A stretch of DNA of 64,000 bases from Streptococcus infantis (GTDB lineage: Bacteria; Bacillota; Bacilli; Lactobacillales; Streptococcaceae): the NCBI RefSeq assembly GCF_019929665.1, contig NZ_JAHZPZ010000001.1:558001-622000 (forward strand), in the 5' to 3' direction. The translations under genes were made by a program, and so were the position numbers. Positions 18,551-28,803 of the stretch are shown piece after piece. Each line of letters opens with the position of its first letter. Position 1 is the stretch's first letter. Below the pieces are notes generated by a model. It was not told the origin of the DNA. It worked only from the letters and a program-made list of their open reading frames with translations, and did not search any database.

Positions 18551-19462
18551 TTATTTTCTTGCAGCTTTTTCATCTTCTTCGAGTTCTTTGACCAGTTGTT
18601 CAATGCCGTCAAATTTCACCATATCTCGGATACGATCTAACCAATAGACGGTCACTGTTTCACCATAAATATCTTCATCAAAATCAAAGATATTCACTTC
18701 AAAACGCTCTTCCTCTCCATCAAAAGTAACGTTCTTCCCGACACTGGCCATTCCTCGATAGAGTTTTCTCTTGATTTCGATATCAACGGTATAGACACCA
18801 TCTGCCGGCATATAAGTACGATCCAAGAGCACGAGATTGGCAGTTGGATAGCCGATTGTTCGACCACGAGCATTGCCGTGTACGACTATTCCTCTTGTAG
18901 GAAGTGGACTTCCAAGCAGCTGACCTGCTTCTTTCACATTCCCTTCAAGGATAGCTTGTCGAATACGTGTAGAGCTAATCTTTCCTTTTTCATCTTCTAC
19001 AGGAGGTACTACGACTACTTCTCCATCAAAGATTTCTTTTAAATCTTCAGCTGATTTTCTATCTGAACCAAGACTATAGTCAAATCCAACTACAATGGTA
19101 TCTGCTTTAACTTCTTTGACAAAAGTATCTACAAACTCTTGAGCTGACATATTAGCGATACGACTTGAGAAGTCCATTAAATAAAGATTTTCAACACCAG
19201 CTCGTTTAAACTTGCGTTCACGTTCTTCTGCATTCAGAATATGAAGTAAATTTTCTGGTGAATAGGGTTTTAAGGTTAATTTTGGTGATTCATGAAATGT
19301 AATTAAAGCAACGCTTAATCTCTTCTTAGCAGCAATTTCACCAGCAATACTAAATAATTTTTGATGTCCTAGATGAATTCCATCAAAATATCCTAAAACG
19401 AGGACTGTTGGACCTGGTGTTGCAATGTCTTTTTCAGTTTTTATAGGTATTGTTACAATCAT
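18551..19462 (-). CDS. ribF: Riboflavin kinase / FAD synthetase
   Basis: 303 aa. This bifunctional enzyme converts riboflavin to FMN and then FAD. The N-terminal nucleotidyltransferase domain has LGYFDGIHLGHQ, and the C-terminal kinase domain has GRTIGYPTAN. The ATG at 19462 is chosen because earlier ATGs (19468, 19492) lie in or upstream of a strong promoter. That promoter's -10 ends 6 nt before this ATG, so the mRNA appears to be leaderless. Upstream is pyrD on the same strand. Confidence 0.93.
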   Translation of the reverse strand: MIVTIPIKTEKDIATPGPTVLVLGYFDGIHLGHQKLFSIAGEIAAKKRLSVALITFHESPKLTLKPYSPENLLHILNAEERERKFKRAGVENLYLMDFSSRIANMSAQEFVDTFVKEVKADTIVVGFDYSLGSDRKSAEDLKEIFDGEVVVVPPVEDEKGKISSTRIRQAILEGNVKEAGQLLGSPLPTRGIVVHGNARGRTIGYPTANLVLLDRTYMPADGVYTVDIEIKRKLYRGMASVGKNVTFDGEEERFEVNIFDFDEDIYGETVTVYWLDRIRDMVKFDGIEQLVKELEEDEKAARK

Positions 19463-19468
19463 AGTCAT

Positions 19469-19496
19469 ATTATACCAAAAAGAAGAAGGCATTCAA
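19469..19496 (-). promoter_or_regulatory. ribF promoter directly abutting the start codon
   Basis: On the minus strand: TTGAAT (19491-19496), 16-bp spacer, TATAAT (19469-19474) with an upstream TGG (extended -10). Six bases separate the -10 from the ATG, so transcription should begin at or within 1-2 nt of it. There is no Shine-Dalgarno sequence. Confidence 0.75.
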
Positions 19497-19516
19497 AATA
19501 TTACGAATTTAAAAAA

Positions 19517-21263
<1,747 letters not shown>

Positions 21264-21303
21264 AACTTTTCCTCCTTAAATTTTAAGGGGATCAGATAAA
21301 GAA

Positions 21304-21430
21304 AAACCTTGCAATTGCAAGGTTTCAGTTAAGATATTTACACAAAAGTAGCAAATAAGCACTTGCTTACTTGTTTCCATTGTAGCTTCTTTTCTCTGAC
21401 ACCTTGTGAGTCTCTCTGGACTGCCCTTAA
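21304..21430 (-). promoter_or_regulatory. PyrR-binding attenuator in the pyrKD leader
   Basis: The minus-strand leader holds GGCAGTCCAGAGAGAC and ACAAGG (21394-21430), matching the PyrR-binding loop motif AGUCCAGAGAGGCU...CAAGG. Downstream is an intrinsic terminator, a 9-bp perfect stem (21304-21325) with a T run. By analogy with B. subtilis pyr genes, PyrR with UMP would favour termination before pyrK. Confidence 0.88.
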
Positions 21431-21446
21431 AGGTTGAATTTTCACT

Positions 21447-21475
21447 AGTATACTGTATCAAACCTAAAAAGTCAA
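21447..21475 (-). promoter_or_regulatory. pyrKD promoter
   Basis: TTGACT (21470-21475), 17-bp spacer, TATACT (21447-21452) on the minus strand, just ahead of the PyrR attenuator. Confidence 0.85.
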
Positions 21476-21518
21476 GTAAAAATAGGTAAGGTATCAGTTC
21501 ATAAAAGTCGAAAGTCGC

Positions 21519-22208
21519 TTATTTTTGTGAAGAAAGAATCTTTTCTAATTTTTGATAATCTTTAACACTGTCGATTTCATAGATAGAGTTTTCTTCCAAC
21601 TCTTCTACATATACATCTAGTTCTTTAATATTATCTTTGACCATATTGTCCCAATAGAGGTCAACAAATTCGCCACTTGCATATGCCTTGTCAATAAATC
21701 CAACAATTTTCTCAGCTGTTGGAGCATCCCAGAATGATACACCACTCAAGATGCGTCCATTTTTGCTATCGACAATAATATCTTGAACTTTGTAATCATC
21801 TCCGTAAACTAGGAACCACTCATTATCACAATCTTCACGATAAACACTGAAATAGGTTGAACGTTCGATATCATTACGGAACATATTCTTGAAAAGATAG
21901 TTATCCGCATCAATAACGTAGCTGTTAGCCAATTCTTCTTTTACCAAGTAAAGAGAGTAAAAGTTATTGTAATCAGCATACTTATCGTTGAAGACCAAAC
22001 GAACCCCGTACTTTTCTTTAAGATAGTCAAATTGTTCTTTTAAATAACCGACAACGATGATAATGTCATCAATTCCACGTTCTTTCAAAAATTCGATTTG
22101 ATATTCAACCAATGGTTTTTGATTGACTTTAACCAATGCTTTGGGAGTATTTTCTGTCATGGGTCTCAAACGAGTTCCCAATCCAGCTGCTAAAATAATC
22201 GCTTTCAC
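21519..22208 (-). CDS. licC: Choline-phosphate cytidylyltransferase
   Basis: 229 aa. LicC activates phosphocholine with CTP to CDP-choline, the donor for choline decoration of teichoic acids. The nucleotidyltransferase signature LAAGLGTRLRPMTENTPKAL is at residues 6-25, with an RGIDDIIIVVGY segment and the acidic metal-binding DAD near residue 100. Last gene of the tarIJ-licABC operon; I see no clear terminator between it and the pyrK promoter. Confidence 0.95.
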   Translation of the reverse strand: MKAIILAAGLGTRLRPMTENTPKALVKVNQKPLVEYQIEFLKERGIDDIIIVVGYLKEQFDYLKEKYGVRLVFNDKYADYNNFYSLYLVKEELANSYVIDADNYLFKNMFRNDIERSTYFSVYREDCDNEWFLVYGDDYKVQDIIVDSKNGRILSGVSFWDAPTAEKIVGFIDKAYASGEFVDLYWDNMVKDNIKELDVYVEELEENSIYEIDSVKDYQKLEKILSSQK

Positions 22209-22220
22209 GCGTTTTCTCCT

Positions 22221-23099
22221 TTATTCTTTAATAATAATATAAACACCAGCCATTACGATAAGGGAAGTAATAATGGTCAGTAAATTAAGGGGAGAGCCCA
22301 AGAAAATTGCTGCAAATAAAACAGTCCATACTACATAACTCACATTTAATCCAGTAGCTTTTGCTGGCTGCAATCGATTAATAGCTATATAATAGGCTAG
22401 ATAAGAAATCATATTTGATGCTGCAAAGATAATCAAAAGACCTAATAATTGGCCATTTGCCACTTCCGCAAATGAATGATGTGAGAAGAGAACAATGACA
22501 AGATAGGACAAGAAAGATGTGACTTGTCGTATCAAAAGTGCTTCGAGTTCACTGAGTTCACTTTCCATAGCAAATGAGCTCAGAACACTTTCACTTCCCC
22601 AAGCAAGCGCGCAAATCAAAGCACAGAGTATTCCGATATAGAAGGAATTAACTTGTTCAACCTTGTAAGTCTGAGCAATAATGCCTACAATGATTAATAA
22701 AATTCCAAATACTGTATTTTTTGAAATTTTGTGCTTTAAAAAGAAAAAGGCAAGCAAGACTGAAATAGCAGGATAAATAGCTGAAACTGAGGATGCTAAA
22801 GAACTACCGATATATTTGACCGCATAGAGATTGGCCTGCATGCCTATTGGCCCAGCCAATAGTGCTCCGATAATAACACTAACATTTCGAATGTTCAAGA
22901 AGATTGAAAAACGTACTTTCCCTTCTTTGACTAGAAGATATCCTAGCAAGATAAAAATACTCAGAAAGTCGTGTGCTGCTGCTACTACAAAAGGCGAAAG
23001 CTCTGTAAAGATTGAAAAGATATAGGCGCTAATCGTTAATCCTAATCCCCAGAAGACACCTGAAAGTAGACCAAAAGAAACTCCATTTTTAGTTTTCAT
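22221..23099 (-). CDS. licB: Choline permease LicB (drug/metabolite transporter family)
   Basis: 292 aa with about ten hydrophobic segments, the two-EamA-repeat fold of DMT transporters. LicB imports choline needed for growth and teichoic acid decoration in pneumococci. Its start lies inside the end of licA (11-nt overlap), indicating coupled translation, and licC follows after 12 nt. Confidence 0.92.
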   Translation of the reverse strand: MKTKNGVSFGLLSGVFWGLGLTISAYIFSIFTELSPFVVAAAHDFLSIFILLGYLLVKEGKVRFSIFLNIRNVSVIIGALLAGPIGMQANLYAVKYIGSSLASSVSAIYPAISVLLAFFFLKHKISKNTVFGILLIIVGIIAQTYKVEQVNSFYIGILCALICALAWGSESVLSSFAMESELSELEALLIRQVTSFLSYLVIVLFSHHSFAEVANGQLLGLLIIFAASNMISYLAYYIAINRLQPAKATGLNVSYVVWTVLFAAIFLGSPLNLLTIITSLIVMAGVYIIIKE

Positions 23100-23964
23100 C
23101 TAAATCTCCTTCAGACTCTAATTCTTTTACAGCTCTATTGTAGCGAGAAATTCCATAATCTCCAAAATCTGCACCATTTTCTTCTTTGTAAATAGTCCAA
23201 AGACTCCAAATAATGTCTTGCAATATTTTATAAATACGAATCTTCTCACGAGAAACTGGTGTCTGTTCGCTTTCATAATATGACAAGAAGGAATTTTCTT
23301 CGTCTGGAGTAAATTCAGACTCTAGAAAGAGTGCTGCAAGATCCCACATAGGATCATTCATGGAAGAATATTCCCAATCAATCAGATAAAGATGTCCGTC
23401 TGGTCCTTCAATAAAGTTTTCAGGAACCAAGTCAATGTGACAAGATTTTTTCTCAATTCCGATTTGTTCAAGTTGATCTTTCAAAGAAAATACAGACTTT
23501 CTGACAACTTCATAGTTTGGATAGGAAATCTCCCCTTGAATCAAGGTTTCATATTTTTTGATTTCCTCAAAAGGAGCAAAGTCTCCTTTTAATTCTTTAC
23601 CAGAAGCATGGATGGTTTGTAGAATTGGAGCAATTTTTTCAAATTTAGTTTTAATAGTATTTGAATCAAATGTTTCTGCATTTTCAATGTATTGATTGAC
23701 TTTGATACCAGCTTCAATATCAAAGAGATAATTCTCAACATCTAATTTCAGATCTTTCAACAATTCAATATTGAACTTTTCATTCTGGCGATCGATTAAT
23801 TTTTCTGTACCTTTACCGAAAAACTTAACGATATATCGATTTGAGGATGTTTGAACCAAGTAGTTTTGATTGGTCATTCCACCCAACTGTTCAACGCTCT
23901 GAATTTCTTCGTCACCAGATAATAGAGAAGCAATCTTTTCTTTAACGATTTCCTTCACAATCAT
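23089..23964 (-). CDS. licA: Choline kinase
   Basis: 291 aa. LicA phosphorylates choline with ATP. The APH/choline-kinase fold shows in the catalytic CHIDLVPENF loop and the metal-binding LIDWEYSSMND segment. The N-terminus has the GGMTNQNYLV nucleotide-binding turn. It lies 6 nt after tarJ. Confidence 0.95.
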   Translation of the reverse strand: MIVKEIVKEKIASLLSGDEEIQSVEQLGGMTNQNYLVQTSSNRYIVKFFGKGTEKLIDRQNEKFNIELLKDLKLDVENYLFDIEAGIKVNQYIENAETFDSNTIKTKFEKIAPILQTIHASGKELKGDFAPFEEIKKYETLIQGEISYPNYEVVRKSVFSLKDQLEQIGIEKKSCHIDLVPENFIEGPDGHLYLIDWEYSSMNDPMWDLAALFLESEFTPDEENSFLSYYESEQTPVSREKIRIYKILQDIIWSLWTIYKEENGADFGDYGISRYNRAVKELESEGDLDEN

Positions 23965-23970
23965 CCTCCA

Positions 23971-24993
23971 TTAGACTTCCCACTTAAATACTGTCTTGAA
24001 GGCAGTATTAAGGTCTGTTGCAAAAACTCGATGAATATCCTTAATCTCTCTTACTGGTTCTTCTAGATAAATGATATTCTTCAAACGATTGGCAAACTTC
24101 TTAATCTCCATCATTTGGATGGCATTTTGAAAGTCAACTCTTCCAGAACGAGAAGATCCAACTAATAACAAGCCTTTTTCCAATGAATCACGAGTATTGA
24201 TATTAACTTTATACTCACTAACTCCCATCATCAAAATGGTACCTTGTGGTTTAATGTAGCGAATCAAGTCATTAATAGCAGGTCCACATCCATCACCACC
24301 ACAGCATTCGAAACCATGGTCAAAACTAAGATCCTCTGGAATGCTATCAGTAATGTAGAGCTCTTTTGCAAATGAGAATAATTCTAATTTCTCCCAGTGA
24401 CGTCCGATAACAATAATCTCAGCTTCAGGCAAAGTGTAGTTGATAATATTGGCCATGACAAAAGCTAAACTTCCATCACCAATGACAGCGATGCGTTGAC
24501 GTCTGCTGTGAGATACCGTCATGAAACGATTCATAGCATGCATACCCACACTGACAAACTCTGTAATGGCAGCAACTGTGTCTTCGATTTCTTCGTAAGC
24601 TACCACACGATCCTTAGGCAGAGAAACGAATTCTCGCATGAACCCATCGTAACCACTTGAAAGGAAATATGTTCCAGTCATGTAATTTTCGTAGAATTCC
24701 TCATCACTTTGCATAGGTGGTTGATTTGGAATCATAACAACCTTCTGACCAACTTTGTAGGTACCGGTTGGATCAGAAATGACTGTACCACAAGACTCGT
24801 GAATCATAGCCATTGGCAGTTTTTTCGCTAAAATTTTTGGATCACGTTTACCTTGGTAATAACGTTGATCCGCGTGACAAACCGCCATGTAATTTGGTCG
24901 GATGAGGATATGATTCTCTTGATCAATTTCTTCTTCCTGATATTTAATATTAATAAACTTTGGTTTTGTCAGTTGATAAATTTGATTAATCAT
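23971..24993 (-). CDS. tarJ: Ribulose-5-phosphate reductase for ribitol-5-phosphate (TarJ)
   Basis: 340 aa from the ATG at 24993, 4 nt after the tarI stop; a TTG 18 nt upstream inside tarI is rejected. A medium-chain alcohol dehydrogenase that reduces ribulose-5-P to ribitol-5-P with NADPH. Zinc-site residues lie in the NYMAVCHADQRY region and MIHESCG, and the cofactor loop reads VIGDGSLAFVMA. With TarI it makes CDP-ribitol for teichoic acid. The ribosome binding site is weak, so translation is probably coupled to tarI. Confidence 0.92.
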   Translation of the reverse strand: MINQIYQLTKPKFINIKYQEEEIDQENHILIRPNYMAVCHADQRYYQGKRDPKILAKKLPMAMIHESCGTVISDPTGTYKVGQKVVMIPNQPPMQSDEEFYENYMTGTYFLSSGYDGFMREFVSLPKDRVVAYEEIEDTVAAITEFVSVGMHAMNRFMTVSHSRRQRIAVIGDGSLAFVMANIINYTLPEAEIIVIGRHWEKLELFSFAKELYITDSIPEDLSFDHGFECCGGDGCGPAINDLIRYIKPQGTILMMGVSEYKVNINTRDSLEKGLLLVGSSRSGRVDFQNAIQMMEIKKFANRLKNIIYLEEPVREIKDIHRVFATDLNTAFKTVFKWEV

Positions 24994-24997
24994 GTCT

Positions 24998-25705
24998 TTA
25001 GTCTTTCTCAATCATGCTTTTAGCAATCTTCAAGTCTGTAACTGTTGTAATTTTAAGGTTTGAATATTCACCTTTTGCTAAGGCTACATCTTTACCCTTA
25101 ATGACAAAGATTTTACATGCATCTGTTAAAATTTCTTTTTCTTCTGCTGATAAAGAACCATACAAATCAATGAAGTCTTTACAACGGAAGGTTTGAGGAG
25201 TTTGCCCTTGATAGAGATGAGCACGATTTGGAATATCTGTGATAAACTGTCCGTTTGTACTTTCAACAATGGTATCTACTGCTTCAACTACTGTATCAAC
25301 AGCATCATGATTTTGTGCAAGAGCAATGTTATCTTGAATCATTCGAAGTGTGATAAAAGGACGAACTGAGTCATGTGTGACCACGATATCATCTTCAGTG
25401 ATTGGACGATAAGCATCGATAGCTTCGATGATCTTTTCAATACTAGAATTTCGATCTGCACCACCTTTTGTGATGATGATACGATCCTTGTGGAGTGGAA
25501 GGAATTTTTCAACTAAATCTTCTGCGTGTGTTACCCAGTCTCCGTGAACTCCAACCACAATCTTTTCGATACTTGGCTCTAAGACAAATTTTTCAATTGT
25601 ATGAATCAAGATTGGGCGATCTCCCAACTCAAGAAATTGTTTGGGTAGGTTACTAATACCCATGCGCGTGCCGGTTCCACCTGCTAAAATTCCAGCGTAA
25701 ATCAT
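24998..25705 (-). CDS. tarI: Ribitol-5-phosphate cytidylyltransferase
   Basis: 235 aa. IspD-like fold that joins ribitol-5-P to CTP. The N-terminal ILAGGTGTRMG and LPKQFLELG motifs bind CTP, and HDSVRPF lies near residue 110. First gene of the operon. The start at 25705 follows AAAGGAG. Upstream are a CiaR-type promoter and a second, extended -10 promoter. Confidence 0.94.
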   Translation of the reverse strand: MIYAGILAGGTGTRMGISNLPKQFLELGDRPILIHTIEKFVLEPSIEKIVVGVHGDWVTHAEDLVEKFLPLHKDRIIITKGGADRNSSIEKIIEAIDAYRPITEDDIVVTHDSVRPFITLRMIQDNIALAQNHDAVDTVVEAVDTIVESTNGQFITDIPNRAHLYQGQTPQTFRCKDFIDLYGSLSAEEKEILTDACKIFVIKGKDVALAKGEYSNLKITTVTDLKIAKSMIEKD

Positions 25706-25747
25706 ATCGATTCTCCTTTAGTTTGTTCTAAAAACTCATTCCTTACT

Positions 25748-25756
25748 ATTATATCA
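25748..25756 (-). promoter_or_regulatory. Proximal extended -10 promoter for tarI-licC
   Basis: TGATATAAT on the minus strand, about 43 nt before the tarI ATG, with a weak -35. It could give constitutive expression beside the CiaR promoter. Confidence 0.6.
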
Positions 25757-25887
25757 TAATCTAGCGTTATCTTGAAATAAATACTAGTTCTCTCCATTTA
25801 GAAACTGATGGCGAGAGCACTTTAGGTTTTGAACATTAAAAAATTTAATCCTTGCATTCTTATTTCTCGATTAAAATATAGTTCTTC

Positions 25888-25920
25888 AGAATAATATAGA
25901 AAGCTTAAAGAAACCTTAAA
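25888..25920 (-). promoter_or_regulatory. CiaR-activated promoter for tarI-tarJ-licABC
   Basis: The minus strand carries TTTAAG-GTTTC-TTTAAG (25904-25920), an exact CiaR direct repeat TTTAAG-N5-TTTAAG. A -10 TATTCT lies exactly 10 nt downstream (25888-25893), the spacing found in CiaR-activated promoters. The leader to tarI would be about 175 nt. Apart from this, the proximal promoter and the ybaB promoter, the 320-bp gap 25706-26025 shows nothing else. Confidence 0.85.
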
Positions 25921-25958
25921 TCATTGGTTGATATGTATAGAGAACCTGAAATTTTAAT

Positions 25959-25987
25959 TAGACTTTTCCAATTAAAATTGTTAAAAT
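25959..25987 (+). promoter_or_regulatory. Promoter for ybaB
   Basis: TAGACT (25959-25964), 17-bp spacer, TAAAAT (25982-25987); an AAAGGAAG ribosome binding site follows before the start. Confidence 0.6.
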
Positions 25988-26025
25988 AAAATAGAAAATA
26001 AAAGAAAAGGAAGCTAACTACCGCC

Positions 26026-26325
26026 ATGATGAATATGCAAAACATGATGCGTCAAGCTCAAAAACTTCAAAAACAAATGGAGCAAAGCCAAGCTGAATTG
26101 GCTACCACAGAATTTGTTGGGACTTCTGCTCAAAACCTTGTAACTGCTACCTTAACAGGTGATAAAAAAGTCGTAAAAATTGATTTCGATCCTGCAGTTG
26201 TGGATGCTGAAGATATTGAAACACTTTCAGATATGACTGTTCAAGCGCTCAATGCTGCTCTTGAGCAAATTGATGAAACAACTAAAAAGAAACTTGGAGC
26301 ATTTGCTGGTAAGTTACCATTTTAA
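26026..26325 (+). CDS. YbaB/EbfC nucleoid-associated protein
   Basis: 99 aa (98 if the second ATG at 26029 is used). A small dimeric DNA-binding protein of the YbaB/EbfC family, often encoded next to recR or dnaX but alone here. The coiled N-terminus ([18 protein letters not shown]) and the C-terminal [12 protein letters not shown] motif are typical. Own promoter and a bidirectional terminator. Confidence 0.92.
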   Translation: MMNMQNMMRQAQKLQKQMEQSQAELATTEFVGTSAQNLVTATLTGDKKVVKIDFDPAVVDAEDIETLSDMTVQALNAALEQIDETTKKKLGAFAGKLPF

Positions 26326-26335
26326 TTATATTCTC

Positions 26336-26364
26336 AAAAAGAGGCTGGTTTACAGCCTCTTTTA
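26336..26364. terminator. Bidirectional terminator between ybaB and the phosphodiesterase gene
   Basis: Perfect stem GAGGCTG/CAGCCTC (26341-26347 with 26353-26359) extended by A and T runs on both flanks. Confidence 0.85.
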
Positions 26365-26371
26365 ATTTATG

Positions 26372-28135
26372 TTAATAAGCAAAGAACTCAGTTGCTTTAT
26401 TTAGCAATAAGTCACTATATTCAGGGTCTTCCTGAGCAGTTACTAGTTCTTCTTTTATTCTTTCCAAGTCGTCCGTAATCATTCCGTCAACACCTAGGTG
26501 AAAAGACTTATTAAATGATTCCGAACTATTGATTGTCCATACATAGAGTTTTTGCTCAGTATTCCATAGTTTCGTCACAAAGTATTCATCTAAAGTAGAA
26601 TACTCCATTGTGTAGCCTGTAGCAACCGTTCTAGGAAAAACAGAATTATAGGGAAGAATAAAGTATACAGGAATATCTGTGTCATACTCTCTCACTTTTT
26701 CAATAACCTTATAATCCAAGGATTGCATTTGATGACCATAAACCTTAATTTTTGCACCGTATTTGTCTAGAAAACGTTCCATCATCTGCGGGCTATCTTT
26801 GTGGCTGGTCTTAATCTCAATGAGAAGTTTCTGATGTAATTCATTTGCACGAGCCAGATAATCATCGAAACTTGAAATCTTTGTCTCATAACCATTCTCA
26901 TGAATGTCAATCTGCTTTAACTCTTCTAAGGTCAAATCTTGTGGTGTTTTATTAATACCAGCTAGGCCTTTAAGATTAGCATCGTGCATCATAACAAATT
27001 GACCATCTTTAGTCTCCTGGATATCCATCTCGATTAAATCTGGTTTTAACTGCGCTGTCTTTTCTAAGGATTCTACTGTATTTTGGACACCATTTCCATT
27101 CGATACACCACGGTGTGAAATCACAAGCGGTGGATTGACTACTGGAGCTTCAAGATAATTATATCCTTCAATCGCAAAGAGGATACATGCACACACCATG
27201 ACCCCCCATCTCATGATATGGTCCTTTTCTCGCCTTGGCATAATGTCAAGCTCTTCTCCTGTTAAGAAGGACGTAAATTTCACAAGGAAATAGGTCAGTG
27301 CCATATAGTGGAAATTCTTGATAAGAACGAAGTTGCAAATAGCAAGGATCAGAGACTCTCTCTGAGTAAGGCTATCCACTATATACTGGATTGATAGTAA
27401 AGGGATGAGAGGAAGATAGAAGAATAGATTGGTTTTTACAATAATTAAGAATAAATGCCAAGCATAAAACCAAAAGAAATTCTTAGTTTTATCCAAACTA
27501 TAAATGATAGCTTCCTTGACCGTCATCTTTTCATAAAAGACCTTAGGTAGAGTGAACATCAAGCGAACAGAAACATAGAAGAATAAGAGTGATAAGATAA
27601 TAATGGCTACCCACCACATCCAGTACTTATCTTCCATGTAGGTTTGAATAAACTCTGGAATTACGATTTTATTGAAATAATAAATCTTAAATATCTTCCT
27701 GATAAAAGGAAATAGCATTGCTACAAATAAAAAGATAAACAAAGCTTTTGAAATAGTCATCTTCTTCATAAAAGCAAGGCTTTCACGAAATACTTTTCGA
27801 CTATATTCTATAAGAGTCCTTTTTTCGTGATATAGGAGGTGGCGAGCTCCAATAAAGAGAATACTAAGTTGAAAATAGGCTACTAGTAGATTGATGGCTA
27901 TTAAGATTACGAAGCCAAGACTGACAATGGGAGCATTTTTTATTATCTCAAAAATATTGTTGTAGGAAATAAACAAATATCCAGTCTGACTTAGTAAAAA
28001 TCCAGCTATCACTGAGTTTAGTGGCAACCAGATATAGTCAACCAACATAAAGATTAGAAAGAATAGAAAGAGGATTTTATCTAGATTAAGGTAAATCTTT
28101 TTAAAACCCAATTTTTTCGGTTTTTCAGGTTTCAT
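26372..28135 (-). CDS. Membrane glycerophosphodiester phosphodiesterase
   Basis: 587 aa. The first ~320 residues contain about eight membrane segments (the GPDPase membrane domain), followed by a C-terminal GDPD TIM barrel beginning at VISHRGVSNGNG with the metal-binding EMDIQETKDG and catalytic MMHDANL motifs. Such proteins hydrolyse glycerophosphodiesters, possibly lipoteichoic acid or phospholipid head groups, outside the membrane. It starts 8 nt after the exonuclease gene with an AGGAG site. Substrate is inferred. Confidence 0.88.
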   Translation of the reverse strand: MKPEKPKKLGFKKIYLNLDKILFLFFLIFMLVDYIWLPLNSVIAGFLLSQTGYLFISYNNIFEIIKNAPIVSLGFVILIAINLLVAYFQLSILFIGARHLLYHEKRTLIEYSRKVFRESLAFMKKMTISKALFIFLFVAMLFPFIRKIFKIYYFNKIVIPEFIQTYMEDKYWMWWVAIIILSLLFFYVSVRLMFTLPKVFYEKMTVKEAIIYSLDKTKNFFWFYAWHLFLIIVKTNLFFYLPLIPLLSIQYIVDSLTQRESLILAICNFVLIKNFHYMALTYFLVKFTSFLTGEELDIMPRREKDHIMRWGVMVCACILFAIEGYNYLEAPVVNPPLVISHRGVSNGNGVQNTVESLEKTAQLKPDLIEMDIQETKDGQFVMMHDANLKGLAGINKTPQDLTLEELKQIDIHENGYETKISSFDDYLARANELHQKLLIEIKTSHKDSPQMMERFLDKYGAKIKVYGHQMQSLDYKVIEKVREYDTDIPVYFILPYNSVFPRTVATGYTMEYSTLDEYFVTKLWNTEQKLYVWTINSSESFNKSFHLGVDGMITDDLERIKEELVTAQEDPEYSDLLLNKATEFFAY

Positions 28136-28143
28136 AAAAACTC

Positions 28144-28734
28144 CTAATCAAAAAGTTGTGATAAATCCAAAGCACCAAATGGATTCGAATTGAGACTAGT
28201 TTGAGAATTGAGTAAGAGTCTACTCTCATCTGACTCCAGAAAAGCTTCATACACTCGAGCAGTCATACGAGCATCCTCTAAACTATTATGAGATTGTCCT
28301 TTAAAACCTAGAAAATTAGCCACAGTTTGTAATTTTAGATTAGCAATTCCATGAAGATCAGAACTACGTCGCTCCAGTGATTCATTATAGACATCAACTA
28401 GATATTGATGACTATAGTCAAATCCATGCTCTAGTAAAATCGGTAAATCACTCTTTGCCGCATTATAACCAATAAGAGGCAAGTTACCAACAAAAACTTG
28501 AAATTTTTGCAGGACTTCTTCTATTTTTGGTGCGCCTTTCAATGTCTCTGAAGTAATCCCCGTCAAACCATTAATAAAACTCTTCAAAGGAACATCAGTG
28601 TAAACATAAGAGTCAAATGCTCCTACTTCTTCACCTTCTTTAAAATGCACTGCTGATACTTGAATCAAATGAGTCTTATCCTGGTGTTTATTAAATTCTA
28701 AATCAAATGAGATATATTCTCTTAATGTTTCCAT
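28144..28734 (-). CDS. DnaQ-like 3'-5' exonuclease (DNA polymerase III epsilon family)
   Basis: 196 aa from the ATG at 28734 (AAGGA upstream). DEDDh exonuclease: the first motif is SFDLEF, the middle region has IGYNAAKSDLPIL, and the last motif is HNSLEDARMTARVY with the catalytic His and Asp. A stand-alone proofreader-like nuclease of unknown target, upstream of the membrane phosphodiesterase and just after the rocS terminator. Confidence 0.85.
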   Translation of the reverse strand: METLREYISFDLEFNKHQDKTHLIQVSAVHFKEGEEVGAFDSYVYTDVPLKSFINGLTGITSETLKGAPKIEEVLQKFQVFVGNLPLIGYNAAKSDLPILLEHGFDYSHQYLVDVYNESLERRSSDLHGIANLKLQTVANFLGFKGQSHNSLEDARMTARVYEAFLESDESRLLLNSQTSLNSNPFGALDLSQLFD

Positions 28735-28757
28735 CTTATCAATCCTTATTGATTTGT

Positions 28758-28803
28758 AAAAAGAAACCACCTGGTCTAGTCATAGAAACCAAGCAGTTTT
28801 TTC
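28758..28803 (-). terminator. Terminator after rocS
   Basis: A 10-bp stem with several G-U pairs (28765-28774 with 28789-28798), 14-nt loop, followed by TCTTTTT on the minus strand, only 24 nt before the exonuclease start. Confidence 0.6.

Noticed and set aside
21276..21461. A 61-codon ORF in the pyrKD leader
   Set aside because: It runs through the PyrR-binding loop and the terminator stem and has no ribosome binding site.
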